A DNA stretch of 64,000 bases. Origin: Myxococcales bacterium. Its GTDB lineage: Bacteria; Myxococcota_A; Polyangia; Polyangiales; Ga0077539. Within the stretch, counting starts at the first letter, position 1, and each line of letters starts with the position of its first letter. The position numbers were made by a program, and so were the translations under genes. The notes beneath the pieces were generated by a model, which saw only the letters and a list, made by a program, of their open reading frames with translations, was not told the DNA's origin and searched no databases. Where the stretch lies: NCBI GenBank assembly GCA_016793325.1, contig JAEUKI010000075.1, positions 62,001-126,000 of the forward strand. Direction: 5' to 3'. Shown here in pieces: positions 17,499 through 24,898 of the stretch.

Positions 17499-18203
17499 TC
17501 AGACGATCCCGGGGCTGCGACCGCCGGCCATGTATTCATGATAGCCGATGGCGTGCGCGCGGATGTGCGGTCGCGCGTGCCAGTCGCACCACTGTTTCGC
17601 GCCGTCGCTCTCGGTGCGCGCGCGGGCGCAGTCCGGGCAGAGGGGCTCGGGGCGCGCGGTCTTCTCGAGGCCGCTGTAGTCCCGAGGGCGCGCGACGAGC
17701 ACGGGGCAGCGCGCGTCTTCGAGGAGCTTCTGCGCGACCGATCCGAGCGCGAGCTTGCGGAGGCCCTTGCGTCCGTGGGTTCCGACGATGATGAGCTCGG
17801 CGTCGATGTCGACGGCGAGCTGGTGAATGGCCGCCGTGGGCTCGCCCACGCGAACGTGCAGGACGAGCCGCGCGTGGTGCTTGGAGATGTCTCCGAAGCG
17901 CGTCTCGATGTGCTTTCGGAGCTTCGCGGGGATGTCCTCGAGCTCGGTCGTTCGCTTGGCGAGGATGTCGGCGCGGATGGTCTCTACGTTCTTCGAGATG
18001 ACGTAGACCGCGTGGATTTCGACGTCGTCGCGGGCGTCTGCGAGGCGCAGGGCTTCTGCCATCGCGTGGTCACCCGTCGCGTCGAAGTCGACTCCGACCA
18101 CGACGTTGTAGCCCGAGGGTGGAGGCGGGAGCGATCGGGTGATCGCGACGCCAAACGTTTCGTCGATGACGGTTTCGCTACCGGGGATCTTCGTGTCGGA
18201 CAT
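17499..18203 (-). CDS. Universal stress protein (UspA family) with Cys/His tail
   Basis: This 234-residue cytoplasmic stress protein has a Usp domain at about residues 30-165 (NVVVGVDFDATGDHAM at the first strand). The ATP-binding signature G-2x-G-9x-G-S is intact at about residues 141-155 (GTHGRKGLRKLALGS), so it is of the nucleotide-binding type. The domain is followed by PVLVARPRDY and then an unusual tail with CPDC and WCDWH, which could bind a metal. The tail is not part of the standard ~140-residue Usp. The ATG at 18203 is chosen because the frame upstream runs into the prfA start region. It is convergent with glgX and divergent from prfA, with 156 bp between the two starts. Confidence 0.9.
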   Translation of the reverse strand: MSDTKIPGSETVIDETFGVAITRSLPPPPSGYNVVVGVDFDATGDHAMAEALRLADARDDVEIHAVYVISKNVETIRADILAKRTTELEDIPAKLRKHIETRFGDISKHHARLVLHVRVGEPTAAIHQLAVDIDAELIIVGTHGRKGLRKLALGSVAQKLLEDARCPVLVARPRDYSGLEKTARPEPLCPDCARARTESDGAKQWCDWHARPHIRAHAIGYHEYMAGGRSPGIV

Positions 18204-18359
18204 GCGCGGAGTCGCAAACAAACACCGTGCCGACGCAAATCCGCGGTGCCTCGCGGCCTTTCGAGACGCAATCCGTGCCTTCGGTGCAGGGCGTGCGTTT
18301 TGTGTGCAGAGGGTGCACCCGCTTGCGCGACGAGGGGTGCCGTGGGCATAAGCGCGGCG

Positions 18360-19466
18360 ATGGTCCTTCCGATCGACAAGCTCGAGACGCTGGTGGCGCG
18401 CGCCAACGAACTCGACCGGCTGCTCTGCGAGCCTGGCGCGACCGACGACATGGGCAGGTACCGCAAGCTCACGAAGGAGCGCGCGGACCTCGAGGGCCTC
18501 GTCTCGGAGTTCGCTCAGTATCGCGCGGCGACCAAGCAGCTCGCGGAGGACAAAGCGGCCCTCGAGGACCCGGAGCTTCGCGAGATGGCGCAAGAAGAGA
18601 TCCCCGCGCTCGAGGCGAAGATCGCCGAGCTCGAGCGGACGATGACGCTGTTGTTGCTGCCCCCCGAGCCGCTCGACGAGAAGAACACGATCCTCGAGAT
18701 CCGCGGCGGAGAGGGCGGCGACGAAGCGACCCTGTTCGCGCAGGACTTGTTTCGGATGTACGCGCGCTACGCCGAAGGACAAAAGTGGAAGGTCGAGGTC
18801 CTCTCGTTGTCCGAGAGCTCGGTCGGGGGAATCAAAGAGGTCGTCGCGCTGGTGACGGGCGATCGCGTGTACAGCACGCTGCGCTTCGAGGGGGGCGTGC
18901 ATCGCGTGCAGCGCGTTCCCGAGACGGAGGCGCAGGGGCGCGTGCACACGAGCACGGCGACGGTGGCGGTGTTGCCCGAAGCAGACGACGTCGACGTGGT
19001 GATCGACGCGAAGGACATCGTCGAGAGCGTCGCGGCGTCCGGCGGCCCCGGCGGCCAAGGCGTCAACACGACGAACTCCGCCGTGCAGCTCTTGCACAAG
19101 CCCACAGGCTTGATCGTGAAGTGTCAGGACGAGCGCTCGCAACACAAGAACCGCGCGAAGGCGCTGAAGGTGTTGAAGAGCAAGCTGCTCGACCTCGAGC
19201 GAAGCAAGCAACAGTCGGCGATCGCGTCCGAGCGGCGCTCGATGGTGGGCGCCGGCGAGCGGTCCGAGAAGATTCGCACGTACAACTTTCCGCAAAATCG
19301 CGTGACGGATCACCGTATCGGGGTGACGCTGTACAAGCTCGATCGGCTCATCAACGGCGCGCTCGACGAGCTGATCGTCCCGCTGCGGACGCACTATCAA
19401 GCCGAGCGGCTTAAGAGCGAACTCGGGATCGACATCGGCGTCGCCGCGCGTCGCAGCGAAGACTGA
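18360..19466 (+). CDS. prfA: Peptide chain release factor 1
   Basis: RF1 reads UAA and UAG stop codons and triggers peptide release. The codon-reading tripeptide is P187-E188-T189, the P-x-T form specific to RF1 (RF2 has SPF). The catalytic GGQ is at 231-233 in SGGPGGQGVNTTNSAV. The chain is 368 residues, normal for RF1. The true start is ATG 18360 (MVLPIDKLETL), which aligns with other RF1 N-termini. The prmC methyltransferase that modifies the GGQ glutamine often follows prfA, but it is not next to it here. Downstream is a long non-coding block. Confidence 0.97.
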   Translation: MVLPIDKLETLVARANELDRLLCEPGATDDMGRYRKLTKERADLEGLVSEFAQYRAATKQLAEDKAALEDPELREMAQEEIPALEAKIAELERTMTLLLLPPEPLDEKNTILEIRGGEGGDEATLFAQDLFRMYARYAEGQKWKVEVLSLSESSVGGIKEVVALVTGDRVYSTLRFEGGVHRVQRVPETEAQGRVHTSTATVAVLPEADDVDVVIDAKDIVESVAASGGPGGQGVNTTNSAVQLLHKPTGLIVKCQDERSQHKNRAKALKVLKSKLLDLERSKQQSAIASERRSMVGAGERSEKIRTYNFPQNRVTDHRIGVTLYKLDRLINGALDELIVPLRTHYQAERLKSELGIDIGVAARRSED

Positions 19467-19543
19467 GGGGCCTTCCAGACGCGAAGTCTGCGACTTTTGC
19501 GGCAGATCCGCGTCGCCGGTCGGCCTCGTGCCCCCTGGATCGC

Positions 19544-19631
19544 GACGCCCCGTTGGAAGGACTACACGCATCGGGCCATCTCCTGGGAAATTCCCTGGGC
19601 TTTTTGCGTGGCGTGTAGCCAACGGAAGGCG
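19544..19631. repeat. Palindromic element, copy A (doublet 1)
   Basis: This ~88-bp element begins GACGCCCCGTTGGAAGGA and ends GTGTAGCCAACGGAAGGCG. The two ends are imperfect inverted repeats of about 24 bp (CGCC..CCGTTGG..CTACACGC against its complement). The core is CATCGGGCCATCTCCTGGGA followed by AATTCCCTGGG. Copy B follows after a 14-bp spacer. Confidence 0.85.
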
Positions 19632-19645
19632 TCGCGATGTCCGTC

Positions 19646-19732
19646 GACGCCCCGTTGGAAGGACGACACGCATCGGGCCATCTCCTGGGAAATTCCCTGG
19701 GCGTTTGCGTGGCGTGTAGCCAACGGAAGGCG
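19646..19732. repeat. Palindromic element, copy B (doublet 1)
   Basis: The second copy is in the same orientation and nearly identical to copy A, including the locus-specific core (ATCGGGCCATCTCC). The start-to-start distance from copy A is 102 bp. Confidence 0.85.
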
Positions 19733-20200
19733 GAGCCGCTCTCGTGCTGCGAGGACATTCCTTGGCCAGCTCGCGTCTCTTTGTAGAAGTCGCGGTCGCG
19801 CCTCTCGAGCGCCGTTGAGCGCCCGCGCTCGCGACGAGCGCCGCGCCGGACCCGTGTCCGTGTCCGTGGTGGGGGCGAACGCGGGTGTGTCGATCGCGTG
19901 ACACGGACGCCCGACGGGCCCGTGCGAGTCGCGAGCGACCGCGGCCGAGGCGGAGGCTGCGAGTCTCGAACACGGGCGCGCTACGAAGGGACCCTCGAAG
20001 CCGATACCGCGACGGTCGTCGCACTTTACTTGGTCCGCGGCGGTGCTTTGGACGGGTGGGGTTTCGAGGGTCTCGTCCGTCGTGGATCCGCTCGGGCATC
20101 TTCGATGGCGGTCGCGGGCGCTGTGGTTTGTTGCTGTCGTCGTCCGAGCGACCGACTGCTTATCGCCGGGGCCTCTGGTGCAATCACGACGCGCGCGTCG

Positions 20201-20259
20201 AGCCATTCCCTGGGAAATTCCCCCCGCGTCTTGGTGTGGATTGTCGCCAACGGAAGGCC
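20201..20259. repeat. Decayed copy of the palindromic element
   Basis: A partial copy retains CCCTGGGAAATTCCC and the right end GCCAACGGAAGGC. The left inverted repeat is not recognisable. It shows that the family is older than the well-kept doublets. Confidence 0.6.
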
Positions 20260-20494
20260 GCTCCGCTGTCGGAGCGCGCTGGACCGGCCATGCGAGTGTC
20301 GAGAGTTACCGAAATTCGATACCCGAGTCGCGAGCGATACCACTCCTTGTAACCTTTCAAAGATGAGCGGTTTGGGCCGCAGTGGGTTTCACTCCTGCAC
20401 GGGGGGGCGCCGCTGTTCGAAGAGAAACCGTGGCGGTTCTCCCTGCGGCGAGTCGGGGAATATGCCGAGCAGGTCGGAGCGAGGCCCCAAAAAT

Positions 20495-20548
20495 CAACTC
20501 GCGCTCGGGGCTGACAACAGTTTCGGGGTTGTCGCTTGCGTCGAGTTG
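20495..20548. other. Foldable intergenic segment, possible structured RNA
   Basis: CAACTCG (20495-20501) pairs with CGAGTTG (20542-20548). Inside it, GACAAC (20513-20518) pairs with GTTGTC (20528-20533) around a 9-nt loop. On the minus strand the outer stem is followed at once by ATTTTTGG, which is terminator-like. It lies 70 bp before the start of the AT-hook protein gene. It could be a leader structure, a terminator for a minus-strand transcript, or chance. Confidence 0.35.
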
Positions 20549-20618
20549 AGTCTAAAGTTTGGATGGTGCTCGGACAGCCCCGGTGGGGGAGTTCGGCCGA
20601 GTGCCAGAGGTGATTGTC

Positions 20619-21134
20619 GTGACTACCAATGCCGAACTCCGAAGATCGATCCGGGACATGGCAGAGCAGCTCGCCGAGGGGGTGGTGAAGCTGATCTCGT
20701 CGATGTCGCTCAAGCAATTGGCTGCGCTCACCGGCGGAGGCCCTGCTCCTCGCGCCGCAGCCGAGCCTCGCGAAGACAGCAAGCCCGCGGCGCGCGGTCG
20801 TCCCAAGGGCAAGCGCGGACCGGGTCGTCCGCCGAAGGTCGAAAAAGAGCGCAAGCTCAACCGCCGCAAGGGGACCGAGATCGAGAAGCTCCGTCGCGGC
20901 GTGCTCGACGTGCTGAAGGGCAACGACGAGTGGCTGTCGGCCAAGGAGATCGGCCAGAAGATCGGCCGAGGCGTCGGGACCGAGGACCTGTCGTTTCCGA
21001 TCAACTACCTGCGTGATCGCGGGCTCGTTCAGAAGAAGGGCGACCGCTCGCAGACGCGGTACAAGATTACCGACAAGGGCAAGTCGCACGAAGGCTCGTT
21101 CACGGGCGGCAAGAAAGACGGCGACGGCGAGTGA
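20619..21134 (+). CDS. AT-hook / winged-helix DNA-binding protein
   Basis: This 171-residue predicted DNA-binding protein has, after an N-terminal helix (RRSIRDMAEQLAEGVVKLISSM), a basic linker with two AT-hook-like motifs (RGRPKGKRG and PGRPPK). This is followed by KRK-rich sequence and a C-terminal winged-helix domain (VLDVLKGNDEWLSAKEIGQKI...LRDRGLVQKKGDRSQTRYKIT). AT-hooks bind the minor groove of AT-rich DNA, which is notable in so GC-rich a genome. Such proteins act as architectural factors or enhancer-binding partners in myxobacteria (CarD is the known AT-hook example, not an orthologue). The GTG at 20619 is chosen because AGAGG lies 8 nt upstream. The gene is alone, and its target is unknown. 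Confidence 0.78.
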   Translation: MTTNAELRRSIRDMAEQLAEGVVKLISSMSLKQLAALTGGGPAPRAAAEPREDSKPAARGRPKGKRGPGRPPKVEKERKLNRRKGTEIEKLRRGVLDVLKGNDEWLSAKEIGQKIGRGVGTEDLSFPINYLRDRGLVQKKGDRSQTRYKITDKGKSHEGSFTGGKKDGDGE

Positions 21135-21245
21135 TCGCGACACCGCGCCGGCGGTGGGCATCGAAGATGTTCGACGCTGGCGCGGGCGTGTAGGCTCCGT
21201 CAGAAAGTTGCCTGCGTCGCTCCAGGTGTGCGAGCGCCGTAGTGG

Positions 21246-22529
21246 ATGACGACTCGCACACGCATCGCGCTCAGCACAGTCGTGATTTTGTCGACTGTGT
21301 TGTGCGGGACGACAACAGAGGCGCAGACGCGCGCCGCCGCTCCTGCGCGAGCCGTGAGCCGGGCGGCTGACGCTCCGCGAACGAACGCAGGGGGGGCGTC
21401 GCCCGCAGAGCGCCCGACGAGCGCGCCGCGTTCGGGCGAGCCAGCTGCGCGCCCCGCGTCGCCCGAGCGCCGTGGGGATGCGGCGAACGCTCCTGCGTCG
21501 CGCGCCGAACGTCGATCGCAGCGCCGACCGGAGCCGCCGTGCCTCGGGCCCGAGGTCGAAGTCCGAAGGGCCAACGGCGGCTATCGATGGCGCGGGGCGC
21601 TGCTCGATTGCCGCGGGCACGTTCGGGCCGAAGCGCTCGCGGGCCTCGCGGCGATCGCGTCTCCCAACTCGGGAGCGAACGGGTTTGCACCAGACCTCTC
21701 GGCGGTCGTCGCGGCGATTCGACGGGTGGCTCCCGTCGCGGGTTGGCACCTCGCCGAACCGCCGCGCACAACAGAGCCCTCGACCGAAGCCTCGGGTCGC
21801 GCGCGGTCGAGGGCCGCGCGTCGCGACGTGGCCCGAGCGTGTCCGCGCGGGCAAGAGCTCGCGCCGGACGAGCGCGAACCCACGCAGGGCGCGCAGCGTG
21901 GGCGCGCAGCGGCGGCGGGCGCGAAGGAGCGAGCGACGCGCGCGAGTGCTCCGAGAGCGCCGCGGTGCAGGCCGATCGCCGTCGATCGTGATGCGCACAC
22001 GCGAGACGTGGTTCTCGAGATGGAGCGGCGCGTGAGGGTCGTTCATCCGAGGCTCGTCGAGATGCTCGCGCGCGTGGTCGAGCGTTGGCCCGGCCGATCG
22101 ATCGAGGTCGTGAGCGGCTATCGACCGTCGAGCGATCCGCACGCGGGATCGAGGCACGCGCACGCGAGGGCGCTCGACTTTCGCGTGGTGGGCGTCGCGC
22201 GCGAATCGCTGAGAGACTTTTGTCGAACGCTGCCGCTCGCGGGCGTCGGCTACTACCCGCACAGCGTGTTCGTTCACTTGGATGTGCGCGATCGAAGCGA
22301 GGGGTCCGCGCGATGGACGGATTACTCGGAGCCCGGCGAGCGAGCGCGCTACGGTCACTGGCCGCCTACGACGGACGACGTCGTGCGCGAAGTGAGGCAC
22401 ATCACGGCGAGGGTCGACGCGCTGCTCGAGGCCGCGGCGCGCAGCGAGGGACCGAGGAGCGATCCTTCGCGCGCGACGAGCGACCCTCCGAGCGCGCCTG
22501 CGAGCGACGAATCGACCGAACGCGAGTGA
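21246..22529 (+). CDS. Secreted M15-like (DUF882/YcbK type) murein peptidase
   Basis: This 427-residue exported protein has a signal peptide (IALSTVVILSTVLCG, cleavage near residue 26) and then about 75 residues of Ala/Pro/Arg-rich linker. The C-terminal domain (about 250-385) carries the M15-type zinc site. Visible are GYRPSSD, H304 in SRHAHARALD with D311, and H344 in SVFVHLDV. These match the Zn ligands of MepK/YcbK-like murein endopeptidases, so cutting of peptidoglycan crosslinks in the periplasm is likely. A second region (about 97-165) has two Cys and no recognised fold. The start is ATG 21246. It is the last gene before the probable 6S RNA. Confidence 0.82.
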   Translation: MTTRTRIALSTVVILSTVLCGTTTEAQTRAAAPARAVSRAADAPRTNAGGASPAERPTSAPRSGEPAARPASPERRGDAANAPASRAERRSQRRPEPPCLGPEVEVRRANGGYRWRGALLDCRGHVRAEALAGLAAIASPNSGANGFAPDLSAVVAAIRRVAPVAGWHLAEPPRTTEPSTEASGRARSRAARRDVARACPRGQELAPDEREPTQGAQRGRAAAAGAKERATRASAPRAPRCRPIAVDRDAHTRDVVLEMERRVRVVHPRLVEMLARVVERWPGRSIEVVSGYRPSSDPHAGSRHAHARALDFRVVGVARESLRDFCRTLPLAGVGYYPHSVFVHLDVRDRSEGSARWTDYSEPGERARYGHWPPTTDDVVREVRHITARVDALLEAAARSEGPRSDPSRATSDPPSAPASDESTERE

Positions 22530-22570
22530 GCGCTTGCAGGGGGGGAGGGTTCGGTGCAGAGTGATCGATG

Positions 22571-22780
22571 CAACTGCCCTCTGCTGAGATTCGAAAGCGC
22601 TCTCGTATACAAAGTGAACCCCGTGCGCATTGAAACGGGAGACAAAGAACCGCGCGGTGTGCAGACCCGGAATTTTCACCGGGGAGCCTGAAGCTCGGTT
22701 GCGTCGCCCACCTGGTTACGCCCAGGGGTTCAACGCGTAGAGAGTGGCACCGATCACGGCGGTAAGGCAGCGGCACAGGG
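22571..22780 (+). ncRNA. ssrS: Probable 6S RNA
   Basis: 6S RNA mimics an open promoter and sequesters sigma70 RNA polymerase in stationary phase. The 5' part CTGAGATTCGAAAGCG (22582-22597) resembles the E. coli 5' arm. The 3' part GGAGCCTGAAGCTCGGTTGC followed by GTCGCCCACCTGG (22683-22715) and CCAGGGGTTCAAC (22721-22733) resembles the conserved 3' side of the central bubble. TGAACCCC (22615-22622) pairs exactly with GGGGTTCA (22725-22732), giving the long interrupted hairpin expected. CCTGG...CCAGG forms the small stem in the bubble. CTGCC near the 5' end can pair with GGCAG near 22766. The ends are approximate and the call rests on recall of the family, not on a covariance search. Confidence 0.7.
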
Positions 22781-22977
22781 GCTCGACGGGCGTGACGCTC
22801 GACGGGCCTCGTCGTGGCCAAAAGGGGAATAGCCGGGTGATTGGTGGGTTGAATGCCGCGCGATCTATGGGGTACTCCGCATCTCCCTGTAGTTCTCACA
22901 GCTCGATCCCCCCCAAGAAGCGTTGTGGCTCCGGCGTCGACCGTCGAGCCCGTTGAGTAGGAGCGAACCGGCGTCTC

Positions 22978-23961
22978 ATGTACAGCAAGGCGATCAACGA
23001 ACTGGTCCAGCGCGAGAGCGAATTCGTGGACCAGATCATGAGCGAGGTCGGCAAGGTGATCGTGGGGCAGTCGATCATGGTGGATCGCCTGCTCATCGGT
23101 CTTCTGACGGGCGGGCACGTGTTGCTCGAGGGCGTTCCGGGGCTCGCCAAGACGCTGACGGTGCGGACGCTCTGCGACGTGATCGACGCGCAGTTTTCGA
23201 GGGTTCAGTTCACGCCGGACCTCCTGCCTTCGGACGTGATCGGAACGGTGATCTACCGGCCCCAAGACGGCGCGTTCACCGCGAAGAAGGGGCCCGTGTT
23301 CGCCAACCTCGTGCTCGCCGACGAGATCAACCGCGCGCCCGCGAAGGTGCAGTCGGCGCTGCTCGAGGCGATGCAAGAGCGCCAAGTGACGATCGGCGAT
23401 CAGACCTTCATGCTGCCCGATCCCTTCATCGTGATGGCCACGCAAAACCCGATCGAGCAAGAGGGCACCTACCCGCTGCCCGAGGCGCAGGTCGACCGCT
23501 TCATGCTCAACGTGAAGGTGGGCTACCCGTCGCGCGAAGACGAGCGCTCGATCATGGACCGGCAGACGGGCGGCGCGAAGGCGACGGTCAACAAGATCAT
23601 CACGCCCGAGCGCTTGATCGCTGCGAAAGAAGTGATCCCGCAGGTGTACGTCGACGACAAGGTCAAGGACTACATCGTCTCGATCGTGTTCGCGACGCGC
23701 GAGCCCGACAAGGCGGGCCTCAAGAACCTCGCACCACTTATCAAGTACGGCGCGAGCCCCCGCGCGACGATCGCGCTCAACCTCGCGGCGCGCGCGCGGG
23801 CGTTTATGCAGCACCGCGGGTACGTCACGCCCGAGGACGTCAAGAACGTGGGGCCAGACGTGCTCAGGCACCGCGTCGTGCTCACGTACGAGGCCGAGGC
23901 CGAAGAGATCACCACGGACCAGGTCGTGTCCAAGGTGTTCGAGCAGGTCGAGGTTCCTTGA
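22978..23961 (+). CDS. moxR: MoxR-family AAA+ ATPase
   Basis: This 327-residue cytoplasmic AAA+ chaperone is thought to activate or assemble VWA-domain partners. Walker A is G52-T59 (GVPGLAKT) and Walker B is LADEIN with D115-E116. The MoxR insert is clear, with ATQNPIEQEGTYPLPEAQ and DRFMLNVKVGYPSRE. It is the first gene of an eight-gene run on the same strand (DUF58, an anchored protein, BatA, BatB, BatC, BatD, BatE). The distance to the next gene is 49 bp, while all later genes overlap. The start is ATG 22978; an AGGAG lies 15 nt upstream, rather far. Confidence 0.95.
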   Translation: MYSKAINELVQRESEFVDQIMSEVGKVIVGQSIMVDRLLIGLLTGGHVLLEGVPGLAKTLTVRTLCDVIDAQFSRVQFTPDLLPSDVIGTVIYRPQDGAFTAKKGPVFANLVLADEINRAPAKVQSALLEAMQERQVTIGDQTFMLPDPFIVMATQNPIEQEGTYPLPEAQVDRFMLNVKVGYPSREDERSIMDRQTGGAKATVNKIITPERLIAAKEVIPQVYVDDKVKDYIVSIVFATREPDKAGLKNLAPLIKYGASPRATIALNLAARARAFMQHRGYVTPEDVKNVGPDVLRHRVVLTYEAEAEEITTDQVVSKVFEQVEVP

Positions 23962-24010
23962 GCGAAATTGCGGGCGAAGTGAAGGGTCGACGGATCGAGC
24001 GAGGACAGCG

Positions 24011-24898
24011 GTGATCGCCAAGGAGATCCTCAAGAAGCTGCGGCGGATCGAGATTCACACGGCGCGGCTCGCCAACGAGCAGCTCGCGGGCAGCTATCAC
24101 TCGGTCTTCAAGGGCCGAGGGCTCGCGTTCGACGAGGTGCGCGCCTACCAGCCGGGCGACGACGTTCGCTTCATCGATTGGAACGTCACCGCCCGCACCG
24201 GCGACCCGTACGTGAAGGTCTTTCGCGAAGAGCGCGAGATGACCGTGATGCTCCTCGTGGACGCGAGCGCCTCGCAGCGCTTCGGCACGCGCGTCGCGAA
24301 AAAGAGCGACATCGTCGCGGAGATCGCCGCCGTCATCGCCTTCAGCGCGATCAAGAACAACGATCGCGTCGGCTTGGTGCTCTTCACCGACGAGGTCGAG
24401 CGGGTCGTCACGCCGAAGAAGGGCGCCAAGCACGTGATGCGCGTGGTCGCCGAGACCCTGGGATTTCAGCCGCAGGGGCGCGGCACCGACGTCGCCCGCG
24501 CGCTCGACGTCGCCGGGGGCCTCTCGCGACGGCGCGCCGCGGTGTTCGTGTTGTCTGATTTTCTCGCGGCCGAACCGTACGAGCACTCGCTGCGCATCGC
24601 CGCGGCGAGGCACGACCTCGTCCCCATCGTCGTGACCGATCCGCGCGAAGACGAGCTCGTCGATGTGGGCATCGCGTACGTCGAGGACCTCGAGACGGGC
24701 GAGCTCGTCGCGGTGGACACCTCGTCGCGCTCGGTGCGCGATCACTATCGACGCGAGGTCGCCAAGCAAAGGACGCAGCGCGACGCGCTGTTCAAGCGGC
24801 TCGGGCTCGACTCGATCGCGATCTCGACGGCGCAGCCGTACATGCGGCCGCTGGGAGAGTTCTTCAGGCGCCGCGCGGCGCGGATGAGGGCAGCATGA
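24011..24898 (+). CDS. DUF58 protein, von Willebrand A-like
   Basis: This 295-residue protein is of the DUF58 family, which always travels with MoxR. The N-terminal signature (YHSVFKGRGLAFDEVRAYQPGDDVRFIDWNVTAR) is diagnostic. It is followed by a VWA-like domain with a DASAS metal site (VDASASQRFG) and a late RGTDVARAL segment. There are no membrane segments, so it is the cytoplasmic type. It starts with GTG 24011, preceded by GAGGA at good spacing. Its stop overlaps the next start (ATGA at 24895-24898). It is presumed to work as a MoxR client in envelope maintenance or stress resistance. Confidence 0.93.
   Translation: MIAKEILKKLRRIEIHTARLANEQLAGSYHSVFKGRGLAFDEVRAYQPGDDVRFIDWNVTARTGDPYVKVFREEREMTVMLLVDASASQRFGTRVAKKSDIVAEIAAVIAFSAIKNNDRVGLVLFTDEVERVVTPKKGAKHVMRVVAETLGFQPQGRGTDVARALDVAGGLSRRRAAVFVLSDFLAAEPYEHSLRIAAARHDLVPIVVTDPREDELVDVGIAYVEDLETGELVAVDTSSRSVRDHYRREVAKQRTQRDALFKRLGLDSIAISTAQPYMRPLGEFFRRRAARMRAA

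Larger units (their letters stand above)
19467..20618. other. Non-coding block with dispersed repeats and a foldable segment
   Basis: I see no believable gene in these 1.15 kb. The block holds one complete doublet of an ~88-bp palindromic element (19544-19732), one decayed copy (20201-20259) and a foldable segment at 20495-20548. Open frames across it have no recognisable protein features. Confidence 0.65.

Noticed and set aside
19544..19732. CRISPR array
   Set aside because: Only two units per site, each ~88 bp with inverted-repeat ends, and the 14-bp spacers share sequence; no cas genes in the window.
19562..20206. Minus-strand reading frame through the repeats
   Set aside because: Codes for the repeats in translation with no domain, no ribosome site and no normal composition.
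20380..20560. SRP RNA
   Set aside because: I looked for the GGAAG...GCAG apical loop and did not find it.
19898..21016. Plus-strand frame upstream of the AT-hook gene
   Set aside because: Crosses a decayed repeat and the foldable segment and ends inside the AT-hook gene in another frame.
20184..22679. Very long minus-strand frame opposite the AT-hook and M15-like genes
   Set aside because: Shadow: the plus-strand genes have a signal peptide, zinc site and winged helix, while this frame has none and also crosses the probable 6S RNA.
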